Assembly (NCBI GenBank): GCA_963660485.1
Contig: CAVKYH010000022.1
Coordinates: 1-39,343, forward strand
DNA length: 39,343 bases
From: UBA6398 sp963660485
GTDB taxonomy: Bacteria > Bacteroidota > Bacteroidia > Bacteroidales > Bacteroidaceae
Direction of reading: 5' to 3'
Shown here: positions 7,901 through 15,713 of the stretch, piece by piece
How positions within the stretch are numbered: the first letter of the stretch is position 1
How the letters are laid out: every line of letters begins with the position of its first letter
Translations under genes and position numbers: made by a program
The notes under the pieces: model-generated
What the model saw: only the letters and a program-made list of their open reading frames with translations
The model's database searches: none
What the model was told of the DNA's origin: nothing

Positions 7901-8314
7901 CGTGGCGAAAAGGACAAGGCGAAAAAGTTGATTGACAAGTGTGAAACGGAAATCCCCGAATTCAATGTGCCATACGATTGGCGCAGCGGAGCGATAGAGC
8001 TTGCACGTGCCATGATGCTTACCGGCAATACCAAACGCGGCGAATATATCCTTGAAAAGGTCAAGACCGATTGCGTGCAGTATATGGGTTGGTATCTGTC
8101 GCTTTCTGCATCAGATCTTGTAACTTATCGCAGCGAATACTCCTTGCATCTTGAAGTTTTGAAGAATCTTTGGCAGACCTACAGTACGCTTAAATCGGCG
8201 AAAGGCAAAGACCTTGAGGATATGATAATGCGTTATTATGAACTGTGGAGCGCAAAAACGGGCACTGATTTGTTTCAGCAGTCCTTTCAGCCGAGCAATG
8301 ACGCCATTAACTGA
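4973..8314 (+). CDS. DUF2723 (TMEM260-like) multi-pass membrane protein
   Basis: An 1113-aa protein. The N-terminal half carries many hydrophobic segments. The characteristic DUF2723 opening places acidic and aromatic residues just after the first helix (PSASYWDCPEFISSAFKLEV, then GHPPGAP). This layout resembles GT-C glycosyltransferases, where acidic residues after helix 1 form the catalytic site; the eukaryotic relative TMEM260 is a protein O-mannosyltransferase. A further hydrophobic block lies near residues 570-700, with a QPRERDYAY motif. The last ~400 residues look soluble and probably extracytoplasmic. A role in glycosylating exported proteins or envelope glycans is an inference from the family. 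The stop is followed 37 bp later by a polysaccharide deacetylase gene in the same direction. Confidence 0.88.
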   Translation: MRYKTVNNLLGWIAFAIAAFVYCSTIEPSASYWDCPEFISSAFKLEVGHPPGAPVFMITANLFSQFAKDVSHVAMMVNIMSALLSAVCILFLFWTITDLSRKLIVKDGSQPSLSETIEIMGAGLVGALAYTFSDTFWFSAVEGEVYAYSSMCTALVFWLILKWENRADNAHSDRWLVLIAFIVGLSIGVHLLNLLCIPAIVLVYVYKHNPNLNAKGSLLALLVSFIMVGVVLYGVVPGIVKVGGWFELLFVNGLGFSFNTGMIVYLVILIASVIWAIFETQRDKNRKAIAISTVLSVALLGIPFYGDGIVSILFGIVVIIALFFVLKLKGKKAKYVVSARVINTTLLCFLMLMIGYSSFAIMVIRSTANPPMDQNSPEDIFTLGSYLNREQYGSWPLFYGQAYTSQPQYVETGNGMLSWKCKEGKAIYNRKEKESKDEKDSYVVVGHNNKYQYAQNMLFPRMYSSDHADAYESWMGGVTGRQVPYNDPTGRVSSVKMPTQLDNLRFFLSYQLNFMYWRYFMWNFAGRQNDIQGFGEKDHGNWITGISFLDNARLGDQSLLPDSLKQNKGHNVFYCLPLILGLIGLFYQAYKGKKGIRQFWVVFFLFFMTGIAIVLYLNQTPTQPRERDYAYAGSFYAFAIWIGFGVLGIVEGLKKLKLNKTVSAAVASIVCLLVPVQMASQTWDDHDRSGRYLCRDFGGNYLRTLPDEGYPIIFCNGDNDTFPQWYNQEVEGVRTDARVCNFSYLQTDWYIDQMKRPAYNSPACPISWNRLQYVSNGEHEMVRVQADQKEALAEVNRQHPEVDMFELSYIMKNFVLNPDPEMRFIPTDSIVMTVDKEAVRKSGMWLQDSVNGGVPDKMVISLKKRSSVFKSELMLYEMLLQSNFKRPMFVAITVGAENYGKLGDYFVKEGMAYRITPYNTAKSGKTIDPEKCYNNLMFRFRYGGLKDRKLYIDENAMRMCWSHRILFAQTALQLVGRGEKDKAKKLIDKCETEIPEFNVPYDWRSGAIELARAMMLTGNTKRGEYILEKVKTDCVQYMGWYLSLSASDLVTYRSEYSLHLEVLKNLWQTYSTLKSAKGKDLEDMIMRYYELWSAKTGTDLFQQSFQPSNDAIN

Positions 8315-8351
8315 TTCTGAACTGAAAGATCGGAATATCATAAGGTTGTAA

Positions 8352-8963
8352 ATGATTATCGAGCAACCTGCAACGTTTCTGCGTTGGCTTTATCCCCACG
8401 CGCTGTGGAGGATAAACCCGCACGAACGCGCTATATACCTCACGTTTGACGACGGGCCCATTCCCGTCGTTACTCCGTGGGTGCTCGATGTGCTGAAACA
8501 CTATGATATTCATGCCACATTCTTTATGGTGGGCGAAAATGCCTATCGACATCCGCGGGAGTTGGCTATGGTGAGAGATGCGGGGCATCGCATCGGAAAC
8601 CATACCTACAATCATATCGGGGGGCTCAAACATGGCTACCGCTCATACCTTCGGAATGTGGACAAGGCCAATATGCTGCTCCATACCGACCTTTTCCGTC
8701 CGCCGCATGGCTGGATGAAATGGGATCAATACCGAGTTGTGGGGCAGAAGTACAAGATTGTTATGTGGGATCTCGTAACCCGCGACTACAGTATAAGGCT
8801 CAACGGACGCGACGTGCTGCTGAATGTGAGAAGATACGCCCGCAATGGTTCTATCATCACGTTTCACGACTCGCTCAAGAGCGAAGACAAAATTATATAT
8901 GCCTTGCCAAGAGCCATAGAATGGTTGCAGTCGCAGGGATTTGCCTTCAAGGTTATCCCATGA
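8352..8963 (+). CDS. NodB-type polysaccharide deacetylase (CE4 family)
   Basis: A 203-aa protein, a bare NodB domain. Motif 1 is YLTFDDGPIP with the catalytic base and metal Asp. Motif 2, GNHTYNH, carries the two metal His residues. Motif 3, RPPHG, motif 4 around VMWDLVTRDY, and motif 5, IITFHDS with its catalytic His, are all present. There is no signal peptide. It is likely co-transcribed with the DUF2723 gene and ends at a strong terminator. Bacteroidota proteins of this kind are commonly annotated as polysaccharide deacetylases; whether it acts on peptidoglycan, a lipid-linked glycan or another N-acetyl sugar is not visible. Confidence 0.92.
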   Translation: MIIEQPATFLRWLYPHALWRINPHERAIYLTFDDGPIPVVTPWVLDVLKHYDIHATFFMVGENAYRHPRELAMVRDAGHRIGNHTYNHIGGLKHGYRSYLRNVDKANMLLHTDLFRPPHGWMKWDQYRVVGQKYKIVMWDLVTRDYSIRLNGRDVLLNVRRYARNGSIITFHDSLKSEDKIIYALPRAIEWLQSQGFAFKVIP

Positions 8964-8991
8964 CGCTCAAATGATTTTCGAAATCCTATAT

Positions 8992-9024
8992 TCCCCGCCT
9001 GCAAATGCAGACGGGGATTTTTTT
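8992..9024 (+). terminator. Intrinsic terminator after the deacetylase gene
   Basis: A 12-bp stem (TCCCCGCCTGCA at 8992-9003 and TGCAGACGGGGA at 9006-9017, one mismatch) is followed by seven T residues. It ends the DUF2723-deacetylase unit. Confidence 0.85.
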
Positions 9025-9125
9025 GCCTCATATTTTCTGGTTTCCGGCGCATCAAAGGGGAGGCAAACCGCATATATTTTTAGTGGGAACAGTCCCCGTT
9101 TTCACTACATGGCTTGTCGCAAAAA

Positions 9126-9187
9126 TTCCGGGCCACCAAATTTAAATTCCGACGCATCTAATTTAAATTAGATGCGTCGGAGTTTTT
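9126..9187. repeat. 21-bp-lattice palindromic array, locus 2
   Basis: AATTTAAATT boxes lie at 9139-9148 and 9160-9169, exactly 21 bp apart, with linker CCGACGCATCT. The second box is the centre of a perfect 34-bp palindrome (9148-9181) followed by five T residues. The left side carries the CCGGGCCACC variant seen in locus 1. It sits in the 336-bp gap between the deacetylase terminator and the M20 gene. Confidence 0.9.
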
Positions 9188-9268
9188 CCGTAATCCAAGG
9201 GGCTTTTCATGCCGGGAAATATGCAGGTTTCAAAAAGGGTTCGTGGTGATGATTTTTGCGGAAATTAG

Positions 9269-9276
9269 TAACTTTG
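9269..9276 (+). promoter_or_regulatory. -7 element of the M20 deacylase gene
   Basis: TAACTTTG fits TAnnTTTG and lies 24 bp before the ATG at 9300. It argues against the longer frame that starts at 9243. I see no well-spaced -33 element. Confidence 0.5.
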
Positions 9277-9299
9277 TTTCTGATAAAAACTTGCAAGAT

Positions 9300-10355
9300 A
9301 TGAACGCCGCAACAATCGAAGCCGTTGAGCTTCTCAAACAACTTATTGCCATTCCGTCGCAAAGCCGCAACGAGAGCGCGGCAGCCGACAAAATCGCTGA
9401 TTTCATCGGGAGTAAATCGCTCGATGTGCATCGTTGCGGAAACAACGTCTATTCCCTTTCGCCCGATTTCAACGATGCCAAGCCTACGTTGCTTCTCGAT
9501 GCCCACATCGACACTGTGAAAGTGGCCAACGGCTGGAAACATAATCCTTATGAGCCGGTGATTGAAGACGGCAAGCTATACGGATTGGGCTCCAACGACG
9601 ATGGCGGCAGCCTTGTCTCGTTGCTTGAAGCTTATATGGCTGTGCGCGAAACGAAACTCCCATATAATATCGTGTTTTCGGCATCTGCCGAGGAAGAAGT
9701 GTCGGGCCGGGACGGTGTGGAACTGGCTTTGAAGGAATTTCCGCGCATCGACGCCGGAATCATAGGCGAACCAACCGGATTGCAGCCCGCTGTGGCAGAA
9801 AAAGGTTTGATGGTGATTGATTTCATTGCGCACGGAAAAGCCGGACATGCAGCAAGAAACGAAGGAATAAACGCTATATACAAAGCGGTAAAGGACATCG
9901 AAACGATAGAAAATCTCAGTTTTCATCGGTGTTCCGAACACCTTGGCAACTCCAAGGCAACCGTTACGATTGTCAACGCCGGCACGCAGCACAATGTGAT
10001 ACCTGCGGAATGCACGTTCACGGTAGACGTACGTTCAAACGAGATGTATTCCAACCAGGAATTGTTTGAAATCATAAGCAAAGCGGTGGAAAGCGAAGCA
10101 AAAGCGCGCTCGTTTCGCCTGAATTCATCGAGAATTTCGCCCGACCACCCACTCGTTAAGCGCGTTGAGGCTATGGGTAAAAAGCCGTTCGGTTCTCCTA
10201 CGCTCAGCAACCAAGCTCTGATGTCTTTCCCTACCATTAAAATAGGCCCGGGTGAGTCTTCGCGCTCCCATACTGCCGATGAATTCATAAAAATTGCGGA
10301 AATCAGCGAGGCGATAGACTTCTACGTGGAGTTTTTGGGCGGTTTGCAACTTTGA
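9300..10355 (+). CDS. M20 metallopeptidase-family deacylase, ArgE-like
   Basis: A 351-aa protein with the two-domain M20/ArgE/DapE organisation. Metal-site segments are LLDAHIDTV (about residues 69-77), the ASAEEEVSG catalytic Glu pair, GIIGEPTG, and a C-terminal GESSRSHTADEF. A dimerisation (lid) domain with GKAGHAARN lies between. In Bacteroidota this enzyme removes the acyl group from N-acetylornithine or N-succinylornithine. Bacteroides fragilis is known to use succinylated arginine intermediates, so either substrate is possible. It stands alone between two repeat arrays. An N-acetylglutamate-kinase homologue lies at 23199 in the same window, which favours arginine synthesis over diaminopimelate synthesis. 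Confidence 0.85.
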   Translation: MNAATIEAVELLKQLIAIPSQSRNESAAADKIADFIGSKSLDVHRCGNNVYSLSPDFNDAKPTLLLDAHIDTVKVANGWKHNPYEPVIEDGKLYGLGSNDDGGSLVSLLEAYMAVRETKLPYNIVFSASAEEEVSGRDGVELALKEFPRIDAGIIGEPTGLQPAVAEKGLMVIDFIAHGKAGHAARNEGINAIYKAVKDIETIENLSFHRCSEHLGNSKATVTIVNAGTQHNVIPAECTFTVDVRSNEMYSNQELFEIISKAVESEAKARSFRLNSSRISPDHPLVKRVEAMGKKPFGSPTLSNQALMSFPTIKIGPGESSRSHTADEFIKIAEISEAIDFYVEFLGGLQL

Positions 10356-10418
10356 GCAAGCCACACCATTTACCCCCGATGAAATAAGGGAAAAACAATA
10401 TGCCTTGTCGCAAAAACA

Positions 10419-10471
10419 ATGTCTGATATTATTTGAATAATGTCTGATATCGTTTAAATAATGTCTGACAT
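10419..10471. repeat. 21-bp-lattice palindromic array, locus 3
   Basis: Three 11-bp palindromes lie at 10419-10429 (ATGTCTGATAT), 10440-10450 (ATGTCTGATAT) and 10461-10471 (ATGTCTGACAT). ATTTGAAT (10431-10438) and GTTTAAAT (10452-10459) lie exactly midway. The period is exactly 21 bp. Locus between the M20 and rbfA genes. Confidence 0.9.
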
Positions 10472-10583
10472 CAGAAAAACGATATTTGCTTGTTGTTTTT
10501 AGAGCCGAATTGTATTGCGTTTCAAACGGCTTATGCGGCGCGCGAAATGCGGCATTGTCTTCCTTTCACACCGCCGCAAATAT

Positions 10584-10614
10584 TTTGCAGCGTGGGCGTT
10601 TTTCCTTAATTTTG
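10584..10614 (+). promoter_or_regulatory. Promoter of rbfA
   Basis: TTTG at 10584-10587, a 19-bp spacer and TAATTTTG at 10607-10614 match the Bacteroidota consensus, 20 bp before the ATG. Confidence 0.8.
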
Positions 10615-10634
10615 CAATAATAAAAACAGAAACA

Positions 10635-10970
10635 ATGGAAACTACACGTCAAAACAAGATTGCGCGACTTCTTCAAAAGGAACTCAGCGATATATTTGAG
10701 CAGCAAACGCGCCAAACGCGCGGAATTATTGTGAGCGTGAGCAAGTGCAGGATAAGTCCCGACCTTAGCGTGTGCACTTCCTACCTCAGCGTGTTCCCGT
10801 CAGACAAGGCGCAGGAAATAGTTGACAATATTTCAAACAACGCGCGTTCAGTGCGCTACGAGCTCGGCAAACGTGTGCGCTATCAGCTTAGGATTATTCC
10901 CGAGCTCAGGTTCTATGTGGACGATTCGCTCGATTATATTCAACATATCGACAGTTTGTTGAAACAATAA
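10635..10970 (+). CDS. rbfA: Ribosome-binding factor A
   Basis: A 111-aa protein starting METTRQNKIARLLQKELSDI. This is the typical RbfA opening helix, followed by the KH-like core with CRISPDLSVCTSYLSVFP and the C-terminal LRFYVDDSLDY motif. RbfA binds the 30S subunit and helps 16S rRNA 5'-end maturation. The start at 10635 follows the promoter directly. A frame extending back to 10515 runs through the promoter and is rejected. The next gene begins 11 bp after the stop, suggesting an operon. Confidence 0.95.
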   Translation: METTRQNKIARLLQKELSDIFEQQTRQTRGIIVSVSKCRISPDLSVCTSYLSVFPSDKAQEIVDNISNNARSVRYELGKRVRYQLRIIPELRFYVDDSLDYIQHIDSLLKQ

Positions 10971-10981
10971 ACGCTGCGCAG

Positions 10982-12208
10982 GTGAATTTTCCCTTTTTCA
11001 TAGCCCGGAGATACCTGTTCGCGCGCCGTCGCAAGCATGCCATCAACCTCATATCAGGCGTGGCCGTGGCGGGAGTGGCTTTTGCCACCATCGCAATGGT
11101 ATGCACTTTGTCCGTGTTCAACGGGTTTCAGGATCTTGTGGCTTCGCTTTTCACCTCTTTCGACCCCGAGTTGAAAGTAGTGCCCACATCGGGCAGAAGC
11201 ATAGCCGCCGACGATCCCGCTATAACGGCTGTGAAAAAATCTCCATACGTCTTTGCGGCTACGGAGTGCGTGGAAGGGCAGGCTTTGGCAAGATATTACG
11301 GAAACCAAACCGTTGTTACCATAAAGGGAGTGGACGCAAACTATGCCAAGACAAGCGAAATTTCAAAGATACTCTATGGCGATGGAAATTTCATGCTCAA
11401 AGCCGATGTTCTGAACTATGGCACACCGGGCATACAGCTTGCACAACAGTTGCAATTGGGTGTGCGCTACACTACACCGCTCGACATTTACGCTCCGCGC
11501 AAGGGAGAACGGATTGATGCCGCAAATCCGGCGCAGGGATTCAATCATGATCAACTTTATTCGCCGGGAGTGGTGTTCTCGGTGAAGCAGAAAAAATACG
11601 ACTCGGGATATATAATAACTTCCGTGGAGTTTGCGCGCTCCATATTCGAACAGCAAGGGCTCATAACTTCGTTAGAATTGAAACTGAAGGCGGGCACGGA
11701 TATCGCAAAAGCACAAAGCGAAATCGAAAAACTCGGCGGCGGCAAAATCAAAGTGCAGAACCGATACGAACAACAGGAGGACGTTTTCAGGATAATGCGT
11801 ATCGAAAAACTTGTGGCGTATCTGTTCCTGACGTTTATACTTATCGTGGCTTGCTTCAACATTGTAGGCTCGCTGTCGATGCTCATAATCGACAAGCGCG
11901 AGGATATGCGCACGCTTCGCTCGCTTGGCGCAGGAAACACAACCATTGCCCGCGTATTTTTGTATGAAGGCCGTTTGATTGCAATCACGGGAGTGGTGAT
12001 AGGAATAGCCGTGGGCGTTGCTTTATGTATGGCGCAGCAGCATTTCGGACTGATAAAGATGGGCAGCGAAGCGGGAAGCTTCATCGTGGATTCCTATCCA
12101 GTGAGCGTGAGATGGGGCGATGTTCTGCTTACATTCGTTACCGTTATGGCTACGGGCTATATCTCCACTTGGTATCCCGTTAGATATTTGAGCAAGAGGC
12201 TTCTGTAG
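10982..12208 (+). CDS. FtsX-like ABC transporter permease (LolC/LolE type)
   Basis: A 408-aa protein with a GTG start. It has one N-terminal transmembrane helix (about residues 20-45), a large periplasmic domain and three C-terminal helices, the layout of LolC/LolE/MacB permeases. Family marks are the amphipathic N-terminal FIARRYLFARRRKHAINLIS and the segment DKREDMRTLRSLGAGNTTIARVF before the third helix (coupling region). LolCDE-type transporters release outer-membrane lipoproteins from the inner membrane. No ATPase gene is adjacent, so its partner must lie elsewhere. It is probably translated from the rbfA transcript. Confidence 0.88.
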   Translation: MNFPFFIARRYLFARRRKHAINLISGVAVAGVAFATIAMVCTLSVFNGFQDLVASLFTSFDPELKVVPTSGRSIAADDPAITAVKKSPYVFAATECVEGQALARYYGNQTVVTIKGVDANYAKTSEISKILYGDGNFMLKADVLNYGTPGIQLAQQLQLGVRYTTPLDIYAPRKGERIDAANPAQGFNHDQLYSPGVVFSVKQKKYDSGYIITSVEFARSIFEQQGLITSLELKLKAGTDIAKAQSEIEKLGGGKIKVQNRYEQQEDVFRIMRIEKLVAYLFLTFILIVACFNIVGSLSMLIIDKREDMRTLRSLGAGNTTIARVFLYEGRLIAITGVVIGIAVGVALCMAQQHFGLIKMGSEAGSFIVDSYPVSVRWGDVLLTFVTVMATGYISTWYPVRYLSKRLL

Positions 12209-12247
12209 TGCTTGTTGTGCGTGTAGAAATCCCAAATACAGTATATC

Positions 12248-13147
12248 ATGAAAGTTGTGTTCCATATTGTTGAAACCGCAAGCGTTTCATTGGCATTTGC
12301 AGGCTCTATGATGCTTGCGTCGTGCTTCTCCATAAAAGCTACGTCGAATGAAGGCGGAACAAAAAGCAATACAGTGCAGACTGTGGCGGTTGCCGACGTT
12401 ACGGCAGTACACCCCTGGGCAAAGAAACGCGTTGCATATTTCGGCGACTCCGTTACCGACCCTGCGGTAATGGCTGCAAAGACAAAATATTGGGAATATT
12501 TGCAGGAATGGTTGGGCATCACGCCGTTTGTGTACGCTGTGAACGGACGGCAATGGAACGATATCCCGCGCCAGACCGATGCGCTTGAAAAGGAACACGG
12601 GCAAGAAGTTGACGCAATAGTTGTTTTCATGGGCACAAACGATTTCAATGCATCTGTTCCTATAGGTAGTTTTTATGCCGAGAGCACAGAAAAGGTGGTT
12701 GCTGCCGCGGGGGAGCAAAAAAGTGAGAAAACGCGCCTGCACCGTAGGTTGCTGTTGGACGGGACAACGCTTTGCGGACGTATAAACATTGCGCTCGACA
12801 AAATCAAAAGCGTTTATCCCACAAAGCAAGTGGTGCTTCTCACTCCCATTCACCGTTCTTATGCCGAATTCGGGGATAATAATGTGCAGCCCGACGAGAA
12901 TTGGCAGAATGGCGACGGAGAATGGTTTGACAACTATGTGGAGGCTATAAAACAGGCGGGACGTGTGTGGTCGGTTCCGGTGATTGATATGAATTCTCTT
13001 TGCGGTCTTTATCCCAATCTCGATTCCAACGCGCAGTATTTCCACGACAGTAAAACCGATCGCCTTCATCCAAACGCCGACGGGCATAAGCGTATTGCCA
13101 AAACGCTGGTGTATCAACTCCTCACGCTGCCTTGCAGTTTTGAATGA
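12248..13147 (+). CDS. SGNH/GDSL-hydrolase lipoprotein
   Basis: A 299-aa protein with a lipoprotein signal peptide (lipobox LASC, Cys at about residue 26). The SGNH blocks are block I YFGDSVTDP with the nucleophile Ser, block III FMGTNDFN, and block V DRLHPNADGH with the catalytic Asp and His. Substrate classes in the family include acetylated sugars and lipids. Gut Bacteroidota often use such enzymes as carbohydrate esterases (inference). It faces a GH2 beta-galactosidase in convergent orientation. Its signal-peptide region resembles that of the GH2 protein. Confidence 0.87.
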   Translation: MKVVFHIVETASVSLAFAGSMMLASCFSIKATSNEGGTKSNTVQTVAVADVTAVHPWAKKRVAYFGDSVTDPAVMAAKTKYWEYLQEWLGITPFVYAVNGRQWNDIPRQTDALEKEHGQEVDAIVVFMGTNDFNASVPIGSFYAESTEKVVAAAGEQKSEKTRLHRRLLLDGTTLCGRINIALDKIKSVYPTKQVVLLTPIHRSYAEFGDNNVQPDENWQNGDGEWFDNYVEAIKQAGRVWSVPVIDMNSLCGLYPNLDSNAQYFHDSKTDRLHPNADGHKRIAKTLVYQLLTLPCSFE

Positions 13148-13177
13148 CCATTAGGTAAAAACTACATCGGTTCTCGT

Positions 13178-13258
13178 AAAAATTTCGCCGCATCTAATTC
13201 AAATTAGATGCGGCGAAATTTAAATTAGGTCAGACTTGTTTTCTGCGATATCCCATGC
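13178..13258. repeat. 21-bp-lattice palindromic array, locus 4
   Basis: Lies in the 118-bp convergent gap between the SGNH and GH2 genes. AATTCAAATT (13196-13205) and AATTTAAATT (13217-13226) are 21 bp apart. The linker variant is AGATGCGGCGA, matched by its complement on the left, giving a near-perfect 40-bp palindrome (13181-13220, one mismatch at the centre). AGGTCAGACTT (13227-13237) follows at the half-period, with a decayed ATATCCCATGC 21 bp further on. Position and symmetry would suit a bidirectional terminator. Confidence 0.87.
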
Positions 13259-13265
13259 CGGGAAA

Positions 13266-15680
13266 TCAGTGTACCTTTTCCACTGTAATCACTGCTTTGG
13301 TCTTTATTCTGGGATTGTCTTTGTCGGTAACTGTAAGCACCGCTTTACCCGCTTTCTTGCCGGCGCGCACAATGGCTACGAGCGCACCGTGAAAGAGCCG
13401 CATCTGCGGTTTCTCAAAAGGCTCGAGCGATGTAGCGTCTCCGTTGCAGGCTGCCTGATATTCCGCCCCTTCCACACTGAAAAGCAGCTCGTCGTCAGCA
13501 TTCGGGCATTCGTTTCCGTCTTTGTCAAGCATCTTTACTGTTACAAACGCCATGTCGTCGCCGTCAGCCTTTATAGTATTGCGGTCGGGCGTCAGTTCCA
13601 GTCGTGCAGGCGTTCCAGCCGTGCGCACAACCTGTTCTGCCGCGCGGTTGCCGCCTTTGTCGTAAGCTACAACCTTTAATTCCCCCGGCTCATAGGTTAC
13701 GCTCAGCCATTTAAGGCGATTGGCGTCGTACAGCTTGGTCGGATCTTTTTTTACACGCCCGTAGCTTTTGCCGTTGACAAACAATTCCGCCTCGGGATAG
13801 CTTGTGTAGCACATCACAGGGATTGCCTTTCCCTCCATGCCCGGCCATGTCCAATGGGGAAGCAGGTGCAGCGTGGATTCGTCGGTATTCCATCGGCTGC
13901 GGTAGAAGTAAAAACGGTCCTTGGGCAGACCTGCGAGATCCACAATGCCGAAATAGCTGCTGCGCGAAGGCCAGCTTTTTTGATAAGGGAAGTTCTCGCC
14001 CAAATAATCAAAGCCCGTCCACACAAATTCTCCTATCACCCACGGTTTCCGGTCCTGATACCACGCGTCAAGGTCGGGAATGTTGCTCCAAGAACCGCTG
14101 TAAAGGTCATAACTCGAGAGTTGGCGGTCGGGATATACGTTGTCGGTTTCCAACTTCGCGGGGAAATGATAAACTCCACGGCTGCTGAGCGTAGAAGCTG
14201 TCTCGCTGCCGAGAAGGAAACCCTGCGAAAGTGAATCGATATAGGTCTCGTAGCAATGGGTATGGTAGTTGAATCCCGGAACATCAAGCGGCGTGAAAAA
14301 TCCACTGCTTACCGCTCCCGCCACATCGTCTACACCGGCGGTAACAGGGCGTGTGGGGTCGAGCTTGTGCAGTAAATCCACGAGCCGGCGGCATGTCTTT
14401 GCACCGAGTTCCGTTTTCTGATCGGGAATCTCGTTTCCAATGCTCCACATAACTATCGACGGGTGATTTCTATGGTTCAGATATTCGTTGCGAAGGTCTT
14501 TCTCTGCCCATTCGTCAAAGAAAAGACTGTAGGCATTGGCTGTCTTTCCCGTAATCCAGCTATCAAAAGATTCTGCCATTACCATCATTCCAAGAGAGTC
14601 GCACAAGTCCATCATCATAGCCGACGGCATGTTGTGGGAAGTGCGTATGGCATCGCAGCCCATGCTTTTCATTATTTTTATCTGGCGTGCAATAGCTGCG
14701 GCATTCACTGCTGCGCCGAGCGGGCCGAGATCGTGGTGAAGGCATACGCCTTTGAATTTGCGCGATTGCCCGTTGAGTTGAAAACCTTTCTCACGCGATA
14801 CGGATATTGTGCGCACTCCGAAACGCGTAAGGTTCTCGTCGGCAATTTTCCCGTGCTTCAAAAGTCGCGTGCGTAGGGTATAAAGCCGAGGATTCTCGGG
14901 CGACCACAATTCGGGGTGCGACATCGTGAGCGCGGTTTGCAGTTTTCCGTCGGCGAATGTGCCTTTTGTTTCGGTTAAGATGCTTCCGTCTCTGTTTAAT
15001 ATGGCTACCTCGGCGTTCAGTTCCCCGGAATATCCTTCGCGCAACTGTATCTCGGCATTCACGGTAGCCATATCGGCGGAAACATGTGGCGTGGTAACAC
15101 AAACTCCCCAGGTATCAATTGCATCGTCTCCCGAAAGAATTAGTTTTACAGGCCGGTAAAGTCCTCCTCCTGGATACCAGCGGCTGCTTTTCTCGCGGTT
15201 TGTGAGTTTTACGACCAATGAATTTTTCCCGCCGTTCAGATATGGTGTGGCGTCTATGCGGAAAGCGTTGTAACCATATGCCCACTTGCCCGCAAGTTTT
15301 CCGTTGATGTAGACCTCGGGCTCCGACATCGCACCGTCGAAAAGCAGTTCGGCGTGAGTGAAAGGGCGCGGCACTTTGAATGTGGTGCGATATTCTCCTT
15401 TTCCAACCCATGGCAGCGAACCTGTGTTGCCTGTGAGTTCTCTCACAACCTTTTTGCCGTCGATTACTACCTCTTCTGTCCAAACGTCATGGCTTTTGTC
15501 GAAATTTTCGCCTATAGCCCAGTCGTGGGGGAGTGTAACTTGTTTGAATGGTGCACCTTCTTTCGAAAAAGTCCAGCCATCGCGCATCACCGTTGTCTGA
15601 TGTTTTTGGGCGCAAACCGGCATGCAGAAGAATGCTAAAGCACATGCTGTTTCAGCTATGTGCGAGATTGTTTTTTTCAT
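13266..15680 (-). CDS. Glycoside hydrolase family 2 beta-galactosidase
   Basis: An 804-aa exported protein with a signal peptide ending VCAQK at about residue 25. Domain order is an N-terminal jelly-roll sugar-binding domain (about 30-185), an immunoglobulin-like domain (190-295), a TIM barrel (300-590) and C-terminal beta domains of the DUF4982/Ig-like type (600-804). The catalytic acid/base lies in IVMWSIGNEIPD and the nucleophile Glu in WVIGEFVWTGFDYLGE. KGVCLHHDLGPLG and IRTSHN are further GH2 marks. It probably acts in the periplasm on beta-galactosides from host or plant glycans. No susCD pair is nearby. It is convergent with the SGNH lipoprotein and lies 28 bp downstream of the U32 gene. 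Confidence 0.94.
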   Translation of the reverse strand: MKKTISHIAETACALAFFCMPVCAQKHQTTVMRDGWTFSKEGAPFKQVTLPHDWAIGENFDKSHDVWTEEVVIDGKKVVRELTGNTGSLPWVGKGEYRTTFKVPRPFTHAELLFDGAMSEPEVYINGKLAGKWAYGYNAFRIDATPYLNGGKNSLVVKLTNREKSSRWYPGGGLYRPVKLILSGDDAIDTWGVCVTTPHVSADMATVNAEIQLREGYSGELNAEVAILNRDGSILTETKGTFADGKLQTALTMSHPELWSPENPRLYTLRTRLLKHGKIADENLTRFGVRTISVSREKGFQLNGQSRKFKGVCLHHDLGPLGAAVNAAAIARQIKIMKSMGCDAIRTSHNMPSAMMMDLCDSLGMMVMAESFDSWITGKTANAYSLFFDEWAEKDLRNEYLNHRNHPSIVMWSIGNEIPDQKTELGAKTCRRLVDLLHKLDPTRPVTAGVDDVAGAVSSGFFTPLDVPGFNYHTHCYETYIDSLSQGFLLGSETASTLSSRGVYHFPAKLETDNVYPDRQLSSYDLYSGSWSNIPDLDAWYQDRKPWVIGEFVWTGFDYLGENFPYQKSWPSRSSYFGIVDLAGLPKDRFYFYRSRWNTDESTLHLLPHWTWPGMEGKAIPVMCYTSYPEAELFVNGKSYGRVKKDPTKLYDANRLKWLSVTYEPGELKVVAYDKGGNRAAEQVVRTAGTPARLELTPDRNTIKADGDDMAFVTVKMLDKDGNECPNADDELLFSVEGAEYQAACNGDATSLEPFEKPQMRLFHGALVAIVRAGKKAGKAVLTVTDKDNPRIKTKAVITVEKVH

Positions 15681-15695
15681 AAGCGTTGTTGTAAA

Positions 15696-15713
15696 AATTC
15701 CAAGGCATCTAAT
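15696..15713. repeat. Half unit of the palindromic array, locus 5, overlapping a stop codon
   Basis: A single left arm, ATTCCAAGGCATCTAATT, is joined to a run of A residues on its left, exactly as in the full arrays. The CTA at 15709-15711 inside it is the TAG stop codon of the minus-strand U32 gene. No second AATTTAAATT box is present. Confidence 0.75.

Noticed and set aside
12287..13117. 276-aa minus-strand frame opposite the SGNH gene
   Set aside because: The plus strand has all SGNH motifs and a lipobox; the antisense frame has no recognisable domain.
13236..13679. Plus-strand frame opposite the GH2 3' end
   Set aside because: Shadow of the GH2 gene, and it starts in repeat locus 4.
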